Source: Candidatus Protochlamydia naegleriophila (GTDB taxonomy: Bacteria; Chlamydiota; Chlamydiia; Chlamydiales; Parachlamydiaceae). From it: a stretch of 64,000 bases of DNA. The stretch is taken from contig NZ_LN879502.1 in assembly GCF_001499655.1 (NCBI RefSeq), positions 2,480,001-2,544,000 on the forward strand. The letters run 5' to 3'. The position numbers and the translations under genes are program-made. Of this stretch, positions 26,243 to 36,307 are shown piece by piece. The notes beneath the pieces are model-generated. The model was not told where the DNA came from. It saw only the letters and a program-made list of their open reading frames with translations, and made no database searches. Within the stretch, counting starts at the first letter, position 1. The number at the start of each line of letters is the position of its first letter.

Positions 26243-26826
26243 CGACCTATCCTCCACCATCCAAAGAATCGTCTATCTAGCCTACTTAAATTAAGTACAC
26301 TCAAATAAATCGAAAAATCATTTTAATCAAATAAATTTAACAAATTCTTTAATTTATTATATCTAAAAACTAATTATTTTTCTCTCATTTTAGAGATTAT
26401 CTTCCCATCTCTGAAAAAGAAACCTTTAAGCCCCTTCCTTTACCCCCAGAGTAGGATCGAGTGCTGAAAATATCTAAGCCACACTTTACAGTCTAGCAAA
26501 ATTTAGACGCTCGCCAAAAACAACCTCAAAAAGAGCGGATCACTCTCATTCTCATCCCAAACAACGACCCGCGCAACTAAAATTCCCTACACCGCAAAGC
26601 AAATTTTTAATTAACTTTAAAATAAAATAATTAGATTGATTTCAATCAAGTTATTTTATTTAATCAATTAAATTCAAATTTTCAACCTATTTAATACCAT
26701 ACATTTTTCTTTAAAAGTAAAATCGTCTAAGAGCACAGCTTTCTTTTCCTTTAATAGTTAGTAATGATTGATTAAATTAAAGAGTGTGCAATCATTTGCA
26801 TCTTAATAATAAAGATAGGAATCCCT
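26243..26826. other. AT-rich divergent intergenic region
   Basis: About 580 bases between nrdR (minus) and the giant ORF (plus), very A/T-rich from 26290 onwards. It should hold both promoters. No RNA gene or clear hairpin was recognised. An aggaat sequence precedes the ATG at 26827. Confidence 0.5.
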
Positions 26827-29800
26827 ATGACTCCCTCTTCTTTTCTTCTTTTTCCAGCCAACTCATCACTTCTTTCTTATCTTGAACAGCTCGCTGCCAT
26901 TTCCATTCAAACCGCAAGCCACGATTCAAAAGCCCCTCCCTCGTCTGGTAAAGCCCCTTTTCAATTACCTGCTTTTTCGGATGAGGATAACATCTTATTA
27001 GAACTTGAAGAAGCAGGCATCTGCGATGAAGGAGGCAATCCGACTCTCTCCTATGAGAGGCTGTTATTTACCCCATTATCTTCTAAAAATGAAGAGGATT
27101 TGCCAACCCTGGAGGCGGTCTATCATTTCTTGCATAAACAGCGGGTAGTCCAAAGTCAAATAGGAGATGAACACGATCTCTTTCAAATCCCTTTTTCATT
27201 TTTTGAGTTATTGACCCATCTTAGCCATGTCAGTCAACATCCCTCTATGCATCAAAAAACGTACACCTCATTTGCCATTGACGACTTTGAGTTAATTGGA
27301 CGCTATCTCATCGAAATGTTAGGCGACTATCCCTTTATTAAGAGCTGCAAAGCTCTTTTTCCTACCATCCCTCACCAACGCATTCACCAGTGGTTTTCTT
27401 CCTCATTCATCCAAGATTTTTTTACCCAGCAGACAAGTGACATTGATCTAAGAGAAATCAACCAGGGGACGATCGATCATCAGGTGAATTTGAGCCAGAA
27501 TGCCCAGAATTTTTTTACCGATCGCATGCAAAATTTTCAGGCGGAGACTTATTGCCAGTTTTTAAAGACTTTCAACAAAGGAAAATATGGCTCTTTGCAC
27601 CCCTCTTCCTACCTAGTGCGGACGCATAGCCTATTAGAATTTGGAGGAGTGACCAAGAGAAAGATTGTCAAGAATGAAGATAATCAATACACCATTTTTG
27701 GCCTAAAAACCGACGAGCGCCCTTTCGAGCTCATCTCTGTCGGGAGAGCAGAAAGCAGCAACAATCAAACGGGCTTAAAAAACACCTGTTTATCCAGCTC
27801 CAATTGCTGGACAGCATCGCTCATTCCCTTCTTGGATATCGAAGCTGATGAGGTCCAGCTTTCTATACGTACAGGTCCATTTAGAACCGTCCAAGCCTTG
27901 ATCGGCCTACTCACTAACAGCTCCTTTATTCTAGATCCGTCTGTCGATACATGGCTCCGCTACCTAAGAGACTATTCCCGCTCTCTTCAGTCAGAAGAAA
28001 TTGAACAGAAGATGGTCTATCAACTCTTTAAAAATAAAATCTCCTACTTCCAGTCGAAATTCGAACACTCAAACAAAATTGAAACGGACACAACCTCTAG
28101 CCAAAGTATTCAAAATATCACAGAGTTCTCCGATAGCCACTACCTGGCTTGCTTGCTCGAAGATGAAATAAAAAAAAACCACCTTACAGACGAGGCGATC
28201 GATCCAGCTAAAGCCATCAAAATCCTCCTACGTGCTTGTCTTTCAATTCAAAGTACGCATCCCCTTAAAGACGAAGAGATCGCCCTCTTATGGCAATTGC
28301 TGGAAGATAAAGAGCTCCTAGAGCTTCAATCCAATTCCAGTCAATCATTTCATCTAGCCCTCAAGCAAGCCATCTTGGATAAAAAAATTCCTTTTAGCAT
28401 CGTCTCGACTTGGATCGGATTCCTGGCTCACACGTTCGCTCCAACGTCTCTTACCCATCACGGCCGCAAAGACAAAGAACGCAATCCCGTCTTCTGCCTC
28501 AAATACCCCTTTTCCATGCGATTACCCGCTACAGTGCAAGCCTATGATGCCCTCATGCTGTATTTAAACAAGAACGGGAGTGACGGCTTAGTGCAATTGT
28601 ATCGAAGCCTGGAACCTTTTTTTGAGGCACAGCCCTACCCTTCCCCCATCAAAGATTGCCTCCTTCATTTAAAGGGAGATCCCAAGGAGCTCGCTAAATG
28701 GGGCGATGTGTGCTTAAACCACTCTGAACCTTTCCTTCAATTTGTTGGCGCACAGCTCTACTTAATGGCCGCCCCCTATCAACTCAATCAAGGCCAAGTA
28801 TATCGCCTATTCTACGCCCTTCCCTCCCTCTTAGAAACGCAATTGCCATGCACCCAGAATCACTTCCTAAGCCAACTGCACCAATTAGCTTCGGCCTGCA
28901 AGATGCCTGCCTATCAGCAAGCCTTAAACGAATTGGATCTGAGGAATCTCTCGCTGTTTAACTGGATGGGAGCTCTAATGGCGACTAAAGATTCGGAGAT
29001 GATAGAGATGGCTGGTTTTTTATGGAAAAGCCATCCCGCATTCGAAGATACCTCTCTCAAAAAAGAAATGGGATTGGCCCTATTGCAAGCCTTAAGCCTT
29101 TCCCTACCCTCAAAAGGATTGATGCATTTAAGCGGCCTTATCGATCTAAACCTGCTCAATGAAGAGGAAGCCTTAAAAGAATTTCTCGGCTTATGCAAGC
29201 GCTTTCAAGACTGCAAAATTAAGCTCAGCCACGCAGAGCTTATCGATTTTCAAACACTATTGAAGTATATACTCGCCAATCCACTCACCATTGACGAGTT
29301 AGAACGTAAAACAGAATTCACCAAATTTGCGCTTAGGCTCATCTCACTGCTCTATCTCGTTCCAAACCAACAAGCAGCAACCGATGAGTTGCTGCTAAAT
29401 CTCAGTGAGCAAAGTCTTTGCCATGCCGCTCCTTTAGCAGAAACTTGGCTCACAAGGCTCGAGCAGCAATGCAACGCCCCAGTACCTCCTACCCTTGCCA
29501 TCTCCGTGCGTTTTTATGAGCTTGAAAGAAAAGAATTCTTGAAAGGAATGGACGCAAAATCCCCCCGTCTTCAGGAATTTAAAATTAAACTCGGAATGCT
29601 CTTACTGGAGGAAAACTCCGAGCTAAGCAAAAAAATGCTGGAAGATTTGATTAAAAGCGATCTAGAGGCAAGCACTCTTCCCTCTTTGCATGGATTTTTA
29701 ACAACATTTCTGACAAATGCATTTACAGATAGCTTGGCGACAGAAAATATTGCGCTATTGAAGCATCTCATCCAGATTACTCCAGCAGACAAACGCCAAC

Positions 29801-32800
29801 AAACATCAAAGCTGCTCCAGATGGTTTGTCTAAAGGCCAGTGCAGTGTCCCCTTCAGAAATTGGTCCCCAACTAGAAGCCTTGGATGCACTTTTAATCGC
29901 ATCAGACTTATTTAAAGAGGCGAGCGGCTGGCGCAAAACGTTATTAACTTATTTGAAACAAAGCGCCATCCCTTCCTCTTCCACCCGCCTTCCAGCCGCA
30001 TGGATGATTTGTGAACAGGCTGTAAATCTGCCTGGCAAGGCTTCCGACAACCAGCTGCTGATTCAGACCATCGCCATTTTGTTGGCGCAAGCCGAAGCTT
30101 TCAACACATCCCCTTCTGAAGCCATGCAAAGCTGGCTAAAGAAACGGTATGCTGCGGTTGCAAACTACTTGAATGAACAAAATGATTCCTCTAAGGCCTC
30201 CATTTTTTTAAAGGCCGTTCATCGCCTAAGGCTAGTCGAAGAACAGTCCATTTTTTACGGGCACATTTGGAAGACTTGCCAAAGCTATCTCTTTGCCACA
30301 AATGTGGCCTTACCAGACATTTTGAGCCTGCTTCAACTCGCCTCCTTTGAAAACTTTAGGCAGCAACTGATAGCCAACGATCTCGCACCCCTTCAAATTC
30401 TCATCGATCGCTTACTAATAGAGGAAGAGTTACCCTCCACAATGGAAGCCGGCCGCTGGATTGAGGCCTGCTGGCCCCTGATTAGCCAAGAAGTAGATCT
30501 CAAAAAAAATGAATACAATCTTCTCCTCTGCCTGAACCGTCTTGTAGAAGGCCAACTGTATCGAGAAGCACTCTCATCCCTGCAGACTTCTCTTCCCTGG
30601 ATAACTTCTTCGCAAGACTTTCAAAATCTTTGGGTTAAATTAATAGAGAAGCTCCAATGCCAATCCTCTTTGAACATGTTAAATGAACTCTTTTTGAGCC
30701 AGGAAGCACAAAACTTATTTAAAGACTCATTATCTCCTTTAAAAGAGTTGGCCAAAAAAGAAGTCGGAAAACGGCTAAGCAGCCCTTCGATGGCTCAAAA
30801 TCTACAAATCATTTTGCAATTTTTATCACTCTATCAATTTAAAGATGCTAAGCTATGGTTCGAGTTTTCTACTCAGCTGCTCTTATCCCAAGATAAAAAA
30901 CTCATCGAAGACAGTTTTGAAGCCTTTAAATCAGAGGAAAGCTGTATGCTCCACGACCCTCTTTTAAGAGCAAGCTGCTGGGCCAATTTCTTTAAAAGCC
31001 TCTATCCAATCTCTCCTACACGACTTTTAACCTATTTAGATGCCCTTCCAGATTTAATGCCGCTTTTTTCACATTTGCCTGCCAACGAATCATGGGAAGC
31101 CTATCGCTTTGTTTTTCTCAGTGCAATAACTTCACTTTCTACCAAGGCGTTTAATCAAGATCTCTTTGCAAAAATCTGTGCTGTTAAAAAAGAGTTCGTT
31201 GCTGCATTCAAAACAGAAAAAAGCTCTACATCAGAGATTGAGACAAACCTCCATCTATGGAAATTCGATCTCGATTGCCTCCTGATTCAACAACTCCAAA
31301 CTTTAAAAGATTCTCAATGTTTGGAAGCACTCTGCGAACTCATTCAGCCTTATCTCTCCCAACTCGATGATAAGCCTGAGGTCTACAGTCGAGTCATTGG
31401 GAGTGCGGAAAAGGTCATTAAGTCCTACCTTACTTTAGATCTTCCTACTAACCATTCGTTACATGAACAAATCCATTCCCTTCTGATACAAGCCGAGCAT
31501 CAAAATACCTTCCCAGCTGCAGCTTGCTCGCGAATTCTGATTGCCATAAAAAAACAGCACGCAAATTGCCTTTGCAATAGCATCAGGCTCATGCGTAAAA
31601 TTTTAACCCATGGAAGCATTGATCAGAAGCTGCAGCTGAAACAACCTTTGCTGACACTCCTGCCAGCGGCCGCCTCCACTGCCTCAAGAATCGAACTCAT
31701 AGACATTTCCCAGCTCTTAGAATCGGCCTTTAAAATTATTAAATTCTCATCTACAGAAAAAACTGTTCTCAGCGGACACTGCCTCAACCAATATCTGGAC
31801 CTTCAATTAGGTAAAACCATCCCTTTGCAAGAACTCGAAGACGTTCTTAAGTTTTATTGTGACTGGGCTCCTCACATATTTGCCGACCCCAAAGCCTTAA
31901 AAGAGACAGTCTTAAAAGCAGCCTTGATAGCCCTTCCCTTTGGAGCTGTCGAAGTCGCTGATTTCCAAGACGAAGCGCAATTTTCTCTATTTGTAAAACG
32001 TATTTTAAACGTTAAGTATCATCCACACATCAAACGCCAAGAAGCGATTTATCAAGAGAGCTTAAAACACTATGTAACATGGTGCATTCAAGCATGGAAA
32101 AAACTGGGAGTGCGTAAAGATTTCCTGGTTGCAGCATTCGATGAATTTATCTATCAGGAAATCATCCGTACATCCAAAAAAGAAGTTTCTCTTGAGGCCT
32201 TGTTAGAAGAACTCGATGAGTTTATCTACTTTGGCCCTCCCGAGCCTCCCCATATCATCAGTCCTGCCGATCAAAACAATGTACAAGAAGTCATTTACGA
32301 ACAACCATTACAAGTAAGAAGCAAAAAACTGGTAAATTTCGCAAACGGGATAAAAGTCCTTGATAAGCGATCCGAAAAGTTCGTCGAATACAGCATCTAT
32401 TTAAATCTCAATTCATCTTATGAAACGACTGGTAAAGTTGCCTTGCAAATGACTTCTAAGGCCGTTGAAAAACTCCTCGCCTATGGTACCGGCTATAGCA
32501 TTTTTCTCAGCACGCAAGCATTTTGCGAATTACAGGGTCTTTCGCATGTTTCAGACAGTAAAAGATTATCCGGCTACATCGATCAGATTGGAAAAGCAAG
32601 CTGCAAACATCCGTTAACCCTCATCAACAAACATACTTTATTATACCATCTCTACAAAGCCATTCCCCTCTCCTGCCCTCCAGACACTCTTTCATCGGAA
32701 GGAAAAACCTATTTTTCTCGCATCTATCTGATGCAGTTCCAGAAAATATGGAGTGTTTATCAAAAGATGGAAAAAACAGCTTCTGTAGACTATCAAGCCT

Positions 32801-34110
32801 ATTACTTGAAACTCTCCTTAGAGACTCTTCATAGTGCTTGTCTTTGTCACGGGGACAATAGGCGCTGGGAAGACTACATCGAACCTTTAACCCTCATGCT
32901 ACCGGCTATTATCCGTCTGGATGCCATAGAGGTGGATAGAGAAAATGAAAAACTGGAGGCCCCTCAGATCGGCGAACTCACTGATTCTTTCTTAGACTTC
33001 CTCAAAATTGCTGTCCACGCATCGGATTCAACCTTAAAATTAAAAGATAAAAAACTCATTTCCTCGCTCTTCATCAAATGGCTAAACGCTTTAATGGAGA
33101 TCGAGTCTAAAAAAGAAGGGAGACGTGCATGCCGCCTCATGTGCTCAGCCTTTACCGAATGCCTAGATACTCCTATTTTCCACTACACTCAGCCTAAAAC
33201 CGTTGAATGCTTGAACAAGGTTCTCGACTGGATGCCTAAGTACTTGACATATTATGAAAATCCAAACGTTGAATACTTGCGACTGCGATTCTTTAGCCAT
33301 GAATTGCTCAACGACTACCCCTCTTATTTACAAGCTGTCGCAAAGCTCTCTACAAAGGTGCTTTCCCAGGAAGTGTTAACCAAAGCTCCAGGATCCATCG
33401 GCTTTATTACCTATCTAATCGCGCGCCTGCCAAATACCCCCGTTCAAGAAGTCCTCGAAATGAGGAATTCCGCTCTTATCTCTTTCTTGGACCTGCTTAT
33501 CTCCGCCCTAAAAGAATTCAAGATCGATTCATTTTCGGAGGCAAGCAATCAAATAGTCTCGCTTCTGGAGCTTGCGATCGATCAACAAATGCTCACAGAA
33601 CACAATCCTGAAGCAGTCAACGTTTTTGAGGTATGCTGCGAGTGGATCAACCCCAACCTAGAGCATTCATTCGATCCCGATTTAATGCTTATCAGACTAG
33701 AGTTTTATCAAAAATCGCGCTGCTCAAACGATTATGCCAATTACTATCAAGAGTTAAGAACGCTCATGAAGCCTTTAAAAGAACGGATCATTCTAGAACA
33801 AACGTCCGCCATCTCTGACCGCTTCTTTAAACTCCTTAGCATAATGCCACGTCCCAATGCCTTACCGCCTAAAAACCTTTTAATTGCCCAACCGGGCGAT
33901 CTTTTGGTCGAGTGGATTACAGTCTTGCGCGAACCCTTTCAGCCTCTTGCCACGTGGCAAGACCTGCGAATTTACACAGTTCGACTTTACGAAAGGGCTT
34001 CGCACTGTCCTATTTTTAAAAACCATCTGACCCAGATCCTGTTGATCATCAATCAAACCCAGTTTGTTAATCTCCCCAAAACGGAGCAAAAGAATCTATT
34101 ACTCAATTAG
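26827..34110 (+). CDS. Giant orphan protein, 2427 residues, helical repeat-like
   Basis: One uninterrupted frame of 7.3 kb with codon use like its neighbours. There is no signal peptide and no obvious membrane segment. After about 230 polar residues comes a mixed region (about 270-350) with SLLEFGGVTKRKIVKNED and CLSSSNCWTASLIPFLDIEA. From about residue 400 to the end the protein is almost entirely Leu-rich amphipathic helices with short turns (for example LLQALSLSLPSKGLMHLSGL), as in alpha-solenoid scaffolds. I see no catalytic motif and no strict repeat unit. Size and composition would suit a secreted scaffold or toxin-like effector, but this is inference. It is monocistronic and ends in a strong terminator (34136). 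Confidence 0.75.
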   Translation: MTPSSFLLFPANSSLLSYLEQLAAISIQTASHDSKAPPSSGKAPFQLPAFSDEDNILLELEEAGICDEGGNPTLSYERLLFTPLSSKNEEDLPTLEAVYHFLHKQRVVQSQIGDEHDLFQIPFSFFELLTHLSHVSQHPSMHQKTYTSFAIDDFELIGRYLIEMLGDYPFIKSCKALFPTIPHQRIHQWFSSSFIQDFFTQQTSDIDLREINQGTIDHQVNLSQNAQNFFTDRMQNFQAETYCQFLKTFNKGKYGSLHPSSYLVRTHSLLEFGGVTKRKIVKNEDNQYTIFGLKTDERPFELISVGRAESSNNQTGLKNTCLSSSNCWTASLIPFLDIEADEVQLSIRTGPFRTVQALIGLLTNSSFILDPSVDTWLRYLRDYSRSLQSEEIEQKMVYQLFKNKISYFQSKFEHSNKIETDTTSSQSIQNITEFSDSHYLACLLEDEIKKNHLTDEAIDPAKAIKILLRACLSIQSTHPLKDEEIALLWQLLEDKELLELQSNSSQSFHLALKQAILDKKIPFSIVSTWIGFLAHTFAPTSLTHHGRKDKERNPVFCLKYPFSMRLPATVQAYDALMLYLNKNGSDGLVQLYRSLEPFFEAQPYPSPIKDCLLHLKGDPKELAKWGDVCLNHSEPFLQFVGAQLYLMAAPYQLNQGQVYRLFYALPSLLETQLPCTQNHFLSQLHQLASACKMPAYQQALNELDLRNLSLFNWMGALMATKDSEMIEMAGFLWKSHPAFEDTSLKKEMGLALLQALSLSLPSKGLMHLSGLIDLNLLNEEEALKEFLGLCKRFQDCKIKLSHAELIDFQTLLKYILANPLTIDELERKTEFTKFALRLISLLYLVPNQQAATDELLLNLSEQSLCHAAPLAETWLTRLEQQCNAPVPPTLAISVRFYELERKEFLKGMDAKSPRLQEFKIKLGMLLLEENSELSKKMLEDLIKSDLEASTLPSLHGFLTTFLTNAFTDSLATENIALLKHLIQITPADKRQQTSKLLQMVCLKASAVSPSEIGPQLEALDALLIASDLFKEASGWRKTLLTYLKQSAIPSSSTRLPAAWMICEQAVNLPGKASDNQLLIQTIAILLAQAEAFNTSPSEAMQSWLKKRYAAVANYLNEQNDSSKASIFLKAVHRLRLVEEQSIFYGHIWKTCQSYLFATNVALPDILSLLQLASFENFRQQLIANDLAPLQILIDRLLIEEELPSTMEAGRWIEACWPLISQEVDLKKNEYNLLLCLNRLVEGQLYREALSSLQTSLPWITSSQDFQNLWVKLIEKLQCQSSLNMLNELFLSQEAQNLFKDSLSPLKELAKKEVGKRLSSPSMAQNLQIILQFLSLYQFKDAKLWFEFSTQLLLSQDKKLIEDSFEAFKSEESCMLHDPLLRASCWANFFKSLYPISPTRLLTYLDALPDLMPLFSHLPANESWEAYRFVFLSAITSLSTKAFNQDLFAKICAVKKEFVAAFKTEKSSTSEIETNLHLWKFDLDCLLIQQLQTLKDSQCLEALCELIQPYLSQLDDKPEVYSRVIGSAEKVIKSYLTLDLPTNHSLHEQIHSLLIQAEHQNTFPAAACSRILIAIKKQHANCLCNSIRLMRKILTHGSIDQKLQLKQPLLTLLPAAASTASRIELIDISQLLESAFKIIKFSSTEKTVLSGHCLNQYLDLQLGKTIPLQELEDVLKFYCDWAPHIFADPKALKETVLKAALIALPFGAVEVADFQDEAQFSLFVKRILNVKYHPHIKRQEAIYQESLKHYVTWCIQAWKKLGVRKDFLVAAFDEFIYQEIIRTSKKEVSLEALLEELDEFIYFGPPEPPHIISPADQNNVQEVIYEQPLQVRSKKLVNFANGIKVLDKRSEKFVEYSIYLNLNSSYETTGKVALQMTSKAVEKLLAYGTGYSIFLSTQAFCELQGLSHVSDSKRLSGYIDQIGKASCKHPLTLINKHTLLYHLYKAIPLSCPPDTLSSEGKTYFSRIYLMQFQKIWSVYQKMEKTASVDYQAYYLKLSLETLHSACLCHGDNRRWEDYIEPLTLMLPAIIRLDAIEVDRENEKLEAPQIGELTDSFLDFLKIAVHASDSTLKLKDKKLISSLFIKWLNALMEIESKKEGRRACRLMCSAFTECLDTPIFHYTQPKTVECLNKVLDWMPKYLTYYENPNVEYLRLRFFSHELLNDYPSYLQAVAKLSTKVLSQEVLTKAPGSIGFITYLIARLPNTPVQEVLEMRNSALISFLDLLISALKEFKIDSFSEASNQIVSLLELAIDQQMLTEHNPEAVNVFEVCCEWINPNLEHSFDPDLMLIRLEFYQKSRCSNDYANYYQELRTLMKPLKERIILEQTSAISDRFFKLLSIMPRPNALPPKNLLIAQPGDLLVEWITVLREPFQPLATWQDLRIYTVRLYERASHCPIFKNHLTQILLIINQTQFVNLPKTEQKNLLLN

Positions 34111-34135
34111 CTAAAATAGCGACTTAGACATCAAC

Positions 34136-34171
34136 AATGGGCTTTTCTCCAAAGAAAAGCCCATTTTTTAG
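34136..34171 (+). terminator. Intrinsic terminator of the giant gene
   Basis: AATGGGCTTTTC-TCCAAA-GAAAAGCCCATT is a perfect 12-bp stem with a 6-base loop followed by TTTTT, 26 bases after the stop codon. Confidence 0.9.
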
Positions 34172-34248
34172 TTTATTTACGCTTAGCCCTTGATTTTTAA
34201 CAAAAAATCAGTAAATATTTAATATAAAAAATTAAAAATTAACAGGTT

Positions 34249-35358
34249 ATGAATCAACAAACTGTCGTCATAGGAATGTCTGGAGGAGTCGACTCTTCCG
34301 TTTCAGCTCTTCTCCTTAAAGAACAAGGGTATCGCGTCATAGGTCTTTTCATGAAAAACTGGGAAGAAAAGGATGACAATGGAGTCTGCCGCTCGGCTTA
34401 TGACTATGAAGATGTGCGCCGCGTGTGTGAGCAGATTGACATTCCTTACTATGCCGTTAACTTTGTCGAAGAGTATTGGAAGCAGGTCTTTACGCAATTC
34501 ATTGCCGATTTTCAAAAAGGCTGGACTCCCAATCCCGATATTTTATGCAATCGAGAAATCAAATTTAAAGTATTTTTAGACAAGGCGATGGAACTCGGCG
34601 CCGACTTTTTAGCGACGGGTCATTACTGTCAAAATTTAATCGGCCACGACGGCCATCCAAGCCTAGTCAAGGGGAATGACCCCAACAAAGACCAGACCTA
34701 TTTCCTCTATACGCTTAATCGCAGCATCTTGTCTCGTGTTCTCTTTCCCATTGGAAGCCTCGAAAAAAGCGAAGTGCGCCGCCTGGCCCGCCAACATCAA
34801 TTGGCAACATCCGAAAAAAAAGACAGCACAGGTATTTGCTTTATTGGAAAAAGAGATTTCCGCTCATTTTTGAGTCAATATGTAGCGATTCAGCCTGGCA
34901 ACTTCGAAACGTTGCAAGGCAAATTTGTAGGCAAGCATATGGGAACCGCCTATTACACCCTCGGACAGCGCAAAGGCTTAGGCATCGGCGGTGCGGGCGA
35001 GGCATGGTTTGTTGTTGGCAAAGATCTTGAACGCAGCGTGGTTTACGTCGAACAAGGAGCCGACCATCCGGCTTTATATTGCAACGAATTGGTCGCAACC
35101 GACCTAAGCTGGGTAGGAGAGCAACCACCCCTTCCTTTTACCTGTCAATCAAAAGTGCGCTACCGGCAAAATGACCAGGTTTGTACGATTCAAAGCATTG
35201 AAAACGGGCAAGCCATCGTCACATTTGCTTCGGCGCAAAGGGCCGTCACTCCCGGTCAATCCATCGTCTTCTACGATGGATCCACTTGCCTGGGAGGAGG
35301 CGTCATTCAGCAGCCGGGCCCTTCCTATTTCCAACAGAAAAAGGCATTGCCTGCTTAA
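34249..35358 (+). CDS. mnmA: tRNA-specific 2-thiouridylase MnmA
   Basis: Thiolates U34 of tRNA-Lys, -Glu and -Gln using ATP and a persulfide sulfur relay. The PP-loop is [18 protein letters not shown] at the N-terminus. The first catalytic cysteine is in [12 protein letters not shown], the second in [13 protein letters not shown], and GHYCQN and [13 protein letters not shown] are the conserved substrate-binding blocks. [14 protein letters not shown] marks the C-terminal central domain. The 369 residues match the usual length. The ribosome binding site is weak. Monocistronic, preceded by the terminator of the giant gene. Confidence 0.97.
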   Translation: MNQQTVVIGMSGGVDSSVSALLLKEQGYRVIGLFMKNWEEKDDNGVCRSAYDYEDVRRVCEQIDIPYYAVNFVEEYWKQVFTQFIADFQKGWTPNPDILCNREIKFKVFLDKAMELGADFLATGHYCQNLIGHDGHPSLVKGNDPNKDQTYFLYTLNRSILSRVLFPIGSLEKSEVRRLARQHQLATSEKKDSTGICFIGKRDFRSFLSQYVAIQPGNFETLQGKFVGKHMGTAYYTLGQRKGLGIGGAGEAWFVVGKDLERSVVYVEQGADHPALYCNELVATDLSWVGEQPPLPFTCQSKVRYRQNDQVCTIQSIENGQAIVTFASAQRAVTPGQSIVFYDGSTCLGGGVIQQPGPSYFQQKKALPA

Positions 35359-35407
35359 CCGATTAAGGCAATTAGGCGAGGGCGAACGATCGTTCGCCCC
35401 TATTGAA

Positions 35408-35539
35408 TTAGCCGCAGTTTTTGCAAGCTGTAAATTTCAATGGATTCTTAAAAAAACCCATCCCATTTTCCATCATAGGCATCCAAAATAGCCCTTGCAA
35501 AGCCAAAGCAATAAATAATCCTCTTGAAAACTTAACCAT
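35408..35539 (-). CDS. Small ORF (43 residues) downstream of fur
   Basis: Starts MVKFSRGLFIALALQGLFW and ends KFTACKNCG. A strong ribosome binding site (aggagaagg) lies four bases before the ATG. The N-terminal half is a single hydrophobic segment preceded by Lys/Arg, and the C-terminus carries a CxxC. It lies 40 bases after the fur stop codon on the same strand, so it may be co-transcribed with fur. It could be a small metal- or redox-related membrane peptide, but this is only suggested by the CKNC motif and location. Confidence 0.45.
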   Translation of the reverse strand: MVKFSRGLFIALALQGLFWMPMMENGMGFFKNPLKFTACKNCG

Positions 35540-35579
35540 TTCCTTCTCCTAATTAAAAGTTAACTTTTTTCTGCATGGC

Positions 35580-35969
35580 CTAAAGAATGTCAGCATCGGA
35601 AGGTGTGCAATCTAAACACACTCCATGCAGCGTAATATCGCATTTTAACACTTGAAAGCCTTCAGGAATACTAGAGGAGGCAACTGGAATGCTTTCTTGC
35701 ACATCAAAGACTCGATTGCAAGTATGGCAAAGAAAATGGTGATGATCTTCTAAACCGTTATACTCGTAGCGAGGGGGTTGTCCTGGCAATTGTACAATGA
35801 CAAGAATTTCTTCCTCTATCAACGTCTTTAAGTTGCGATAGATTGTTGCTAAGTTGATGTTTGGAATGCTCTTAGAAGCGGCTTCCAACAACTCTTGCGC
35901 ACTTAGAGGACGATTGGCGTCTTTAAAACACTCTAAAATAGTGCTTCTTTGCCGTGTCATTCTTTTCAT
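35580..35969 (-). CDS. fur: Fur-family metalloregulator
   Basis: A 129-residue ferric-uptake-regulator family repressor. The winged helix contains MTRQRSTILECFKDANRPLS and the recognition helix NLATIYRNLKTLIE. The metal-binding part has EDHHHFLCHTCNRVFDV (His cluster plus the first CxxC) and HGVCLDC (second CxxC), so the structural zinc site is complete. It lacks a C-terminal His tail. The family is certain; whether it senses iron, zinc (Zur) or peroxide (PerR) cannot be told. The zinc-type ABC transporter at 41-43.6 kb is a natural candidate target. Confidence 0.92.
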   Translation of the reverse strand: MKRMTRQRSTILECFKDANRPLSAQELLEAASKSIPNINLATIYRNLKTLIEEEILVIVQLPGQPPRYEYNGLEDHHHFLCHTCNRVFDVQESIPVASSSIPEGFQVLKCDITLHGVCLDCTPSDADIL

Positions 35970-36050
35970 TCGTATGTACCCTTGTCAAATAAACCGATTT
36001 TAATGCGCACTGTTCTAAAAAACTAAAGCTTTTCCACATTTAGAACCTTG

Positions 36051-36158
36051 CGAGCCAGATGCCAAAAAATGGTTCCGTAGACAATAACCAAATGAGCGAT
36101 TGTCAAGAAACACTTTCTTTGCAAATGACAGCAAGACGGCTAAATCCGGATAGATAAA
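36051..36158 (+). repeat. Degenerate copy of a dispersed repeat
   Basis: Aligns at roughly 70% by eye with 39105-39214. Shared blocks: GTAGACAATAA, TGTCAAGAA, CTTCTTTGC/CTTTCTTTGC and GATAA near the end. It lies in the 338-base gap between fur and the 36308 gene, where I find no other feature. Confidence 0.65.
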
Positions 36159-36307
36159 CCCAAAACTTTAGATTCAAAGAAACTCCCCGTTTGCGTCTCT
36201 ATTTCTCAAAATTATGCAGCAAATGCTTATTGCAATTAATAATGCATTTGCAATAACCTTACCTCTTTATTTATTTTCTTGGAAGAATTTTACAAAAGGA
36301 GCATGCC

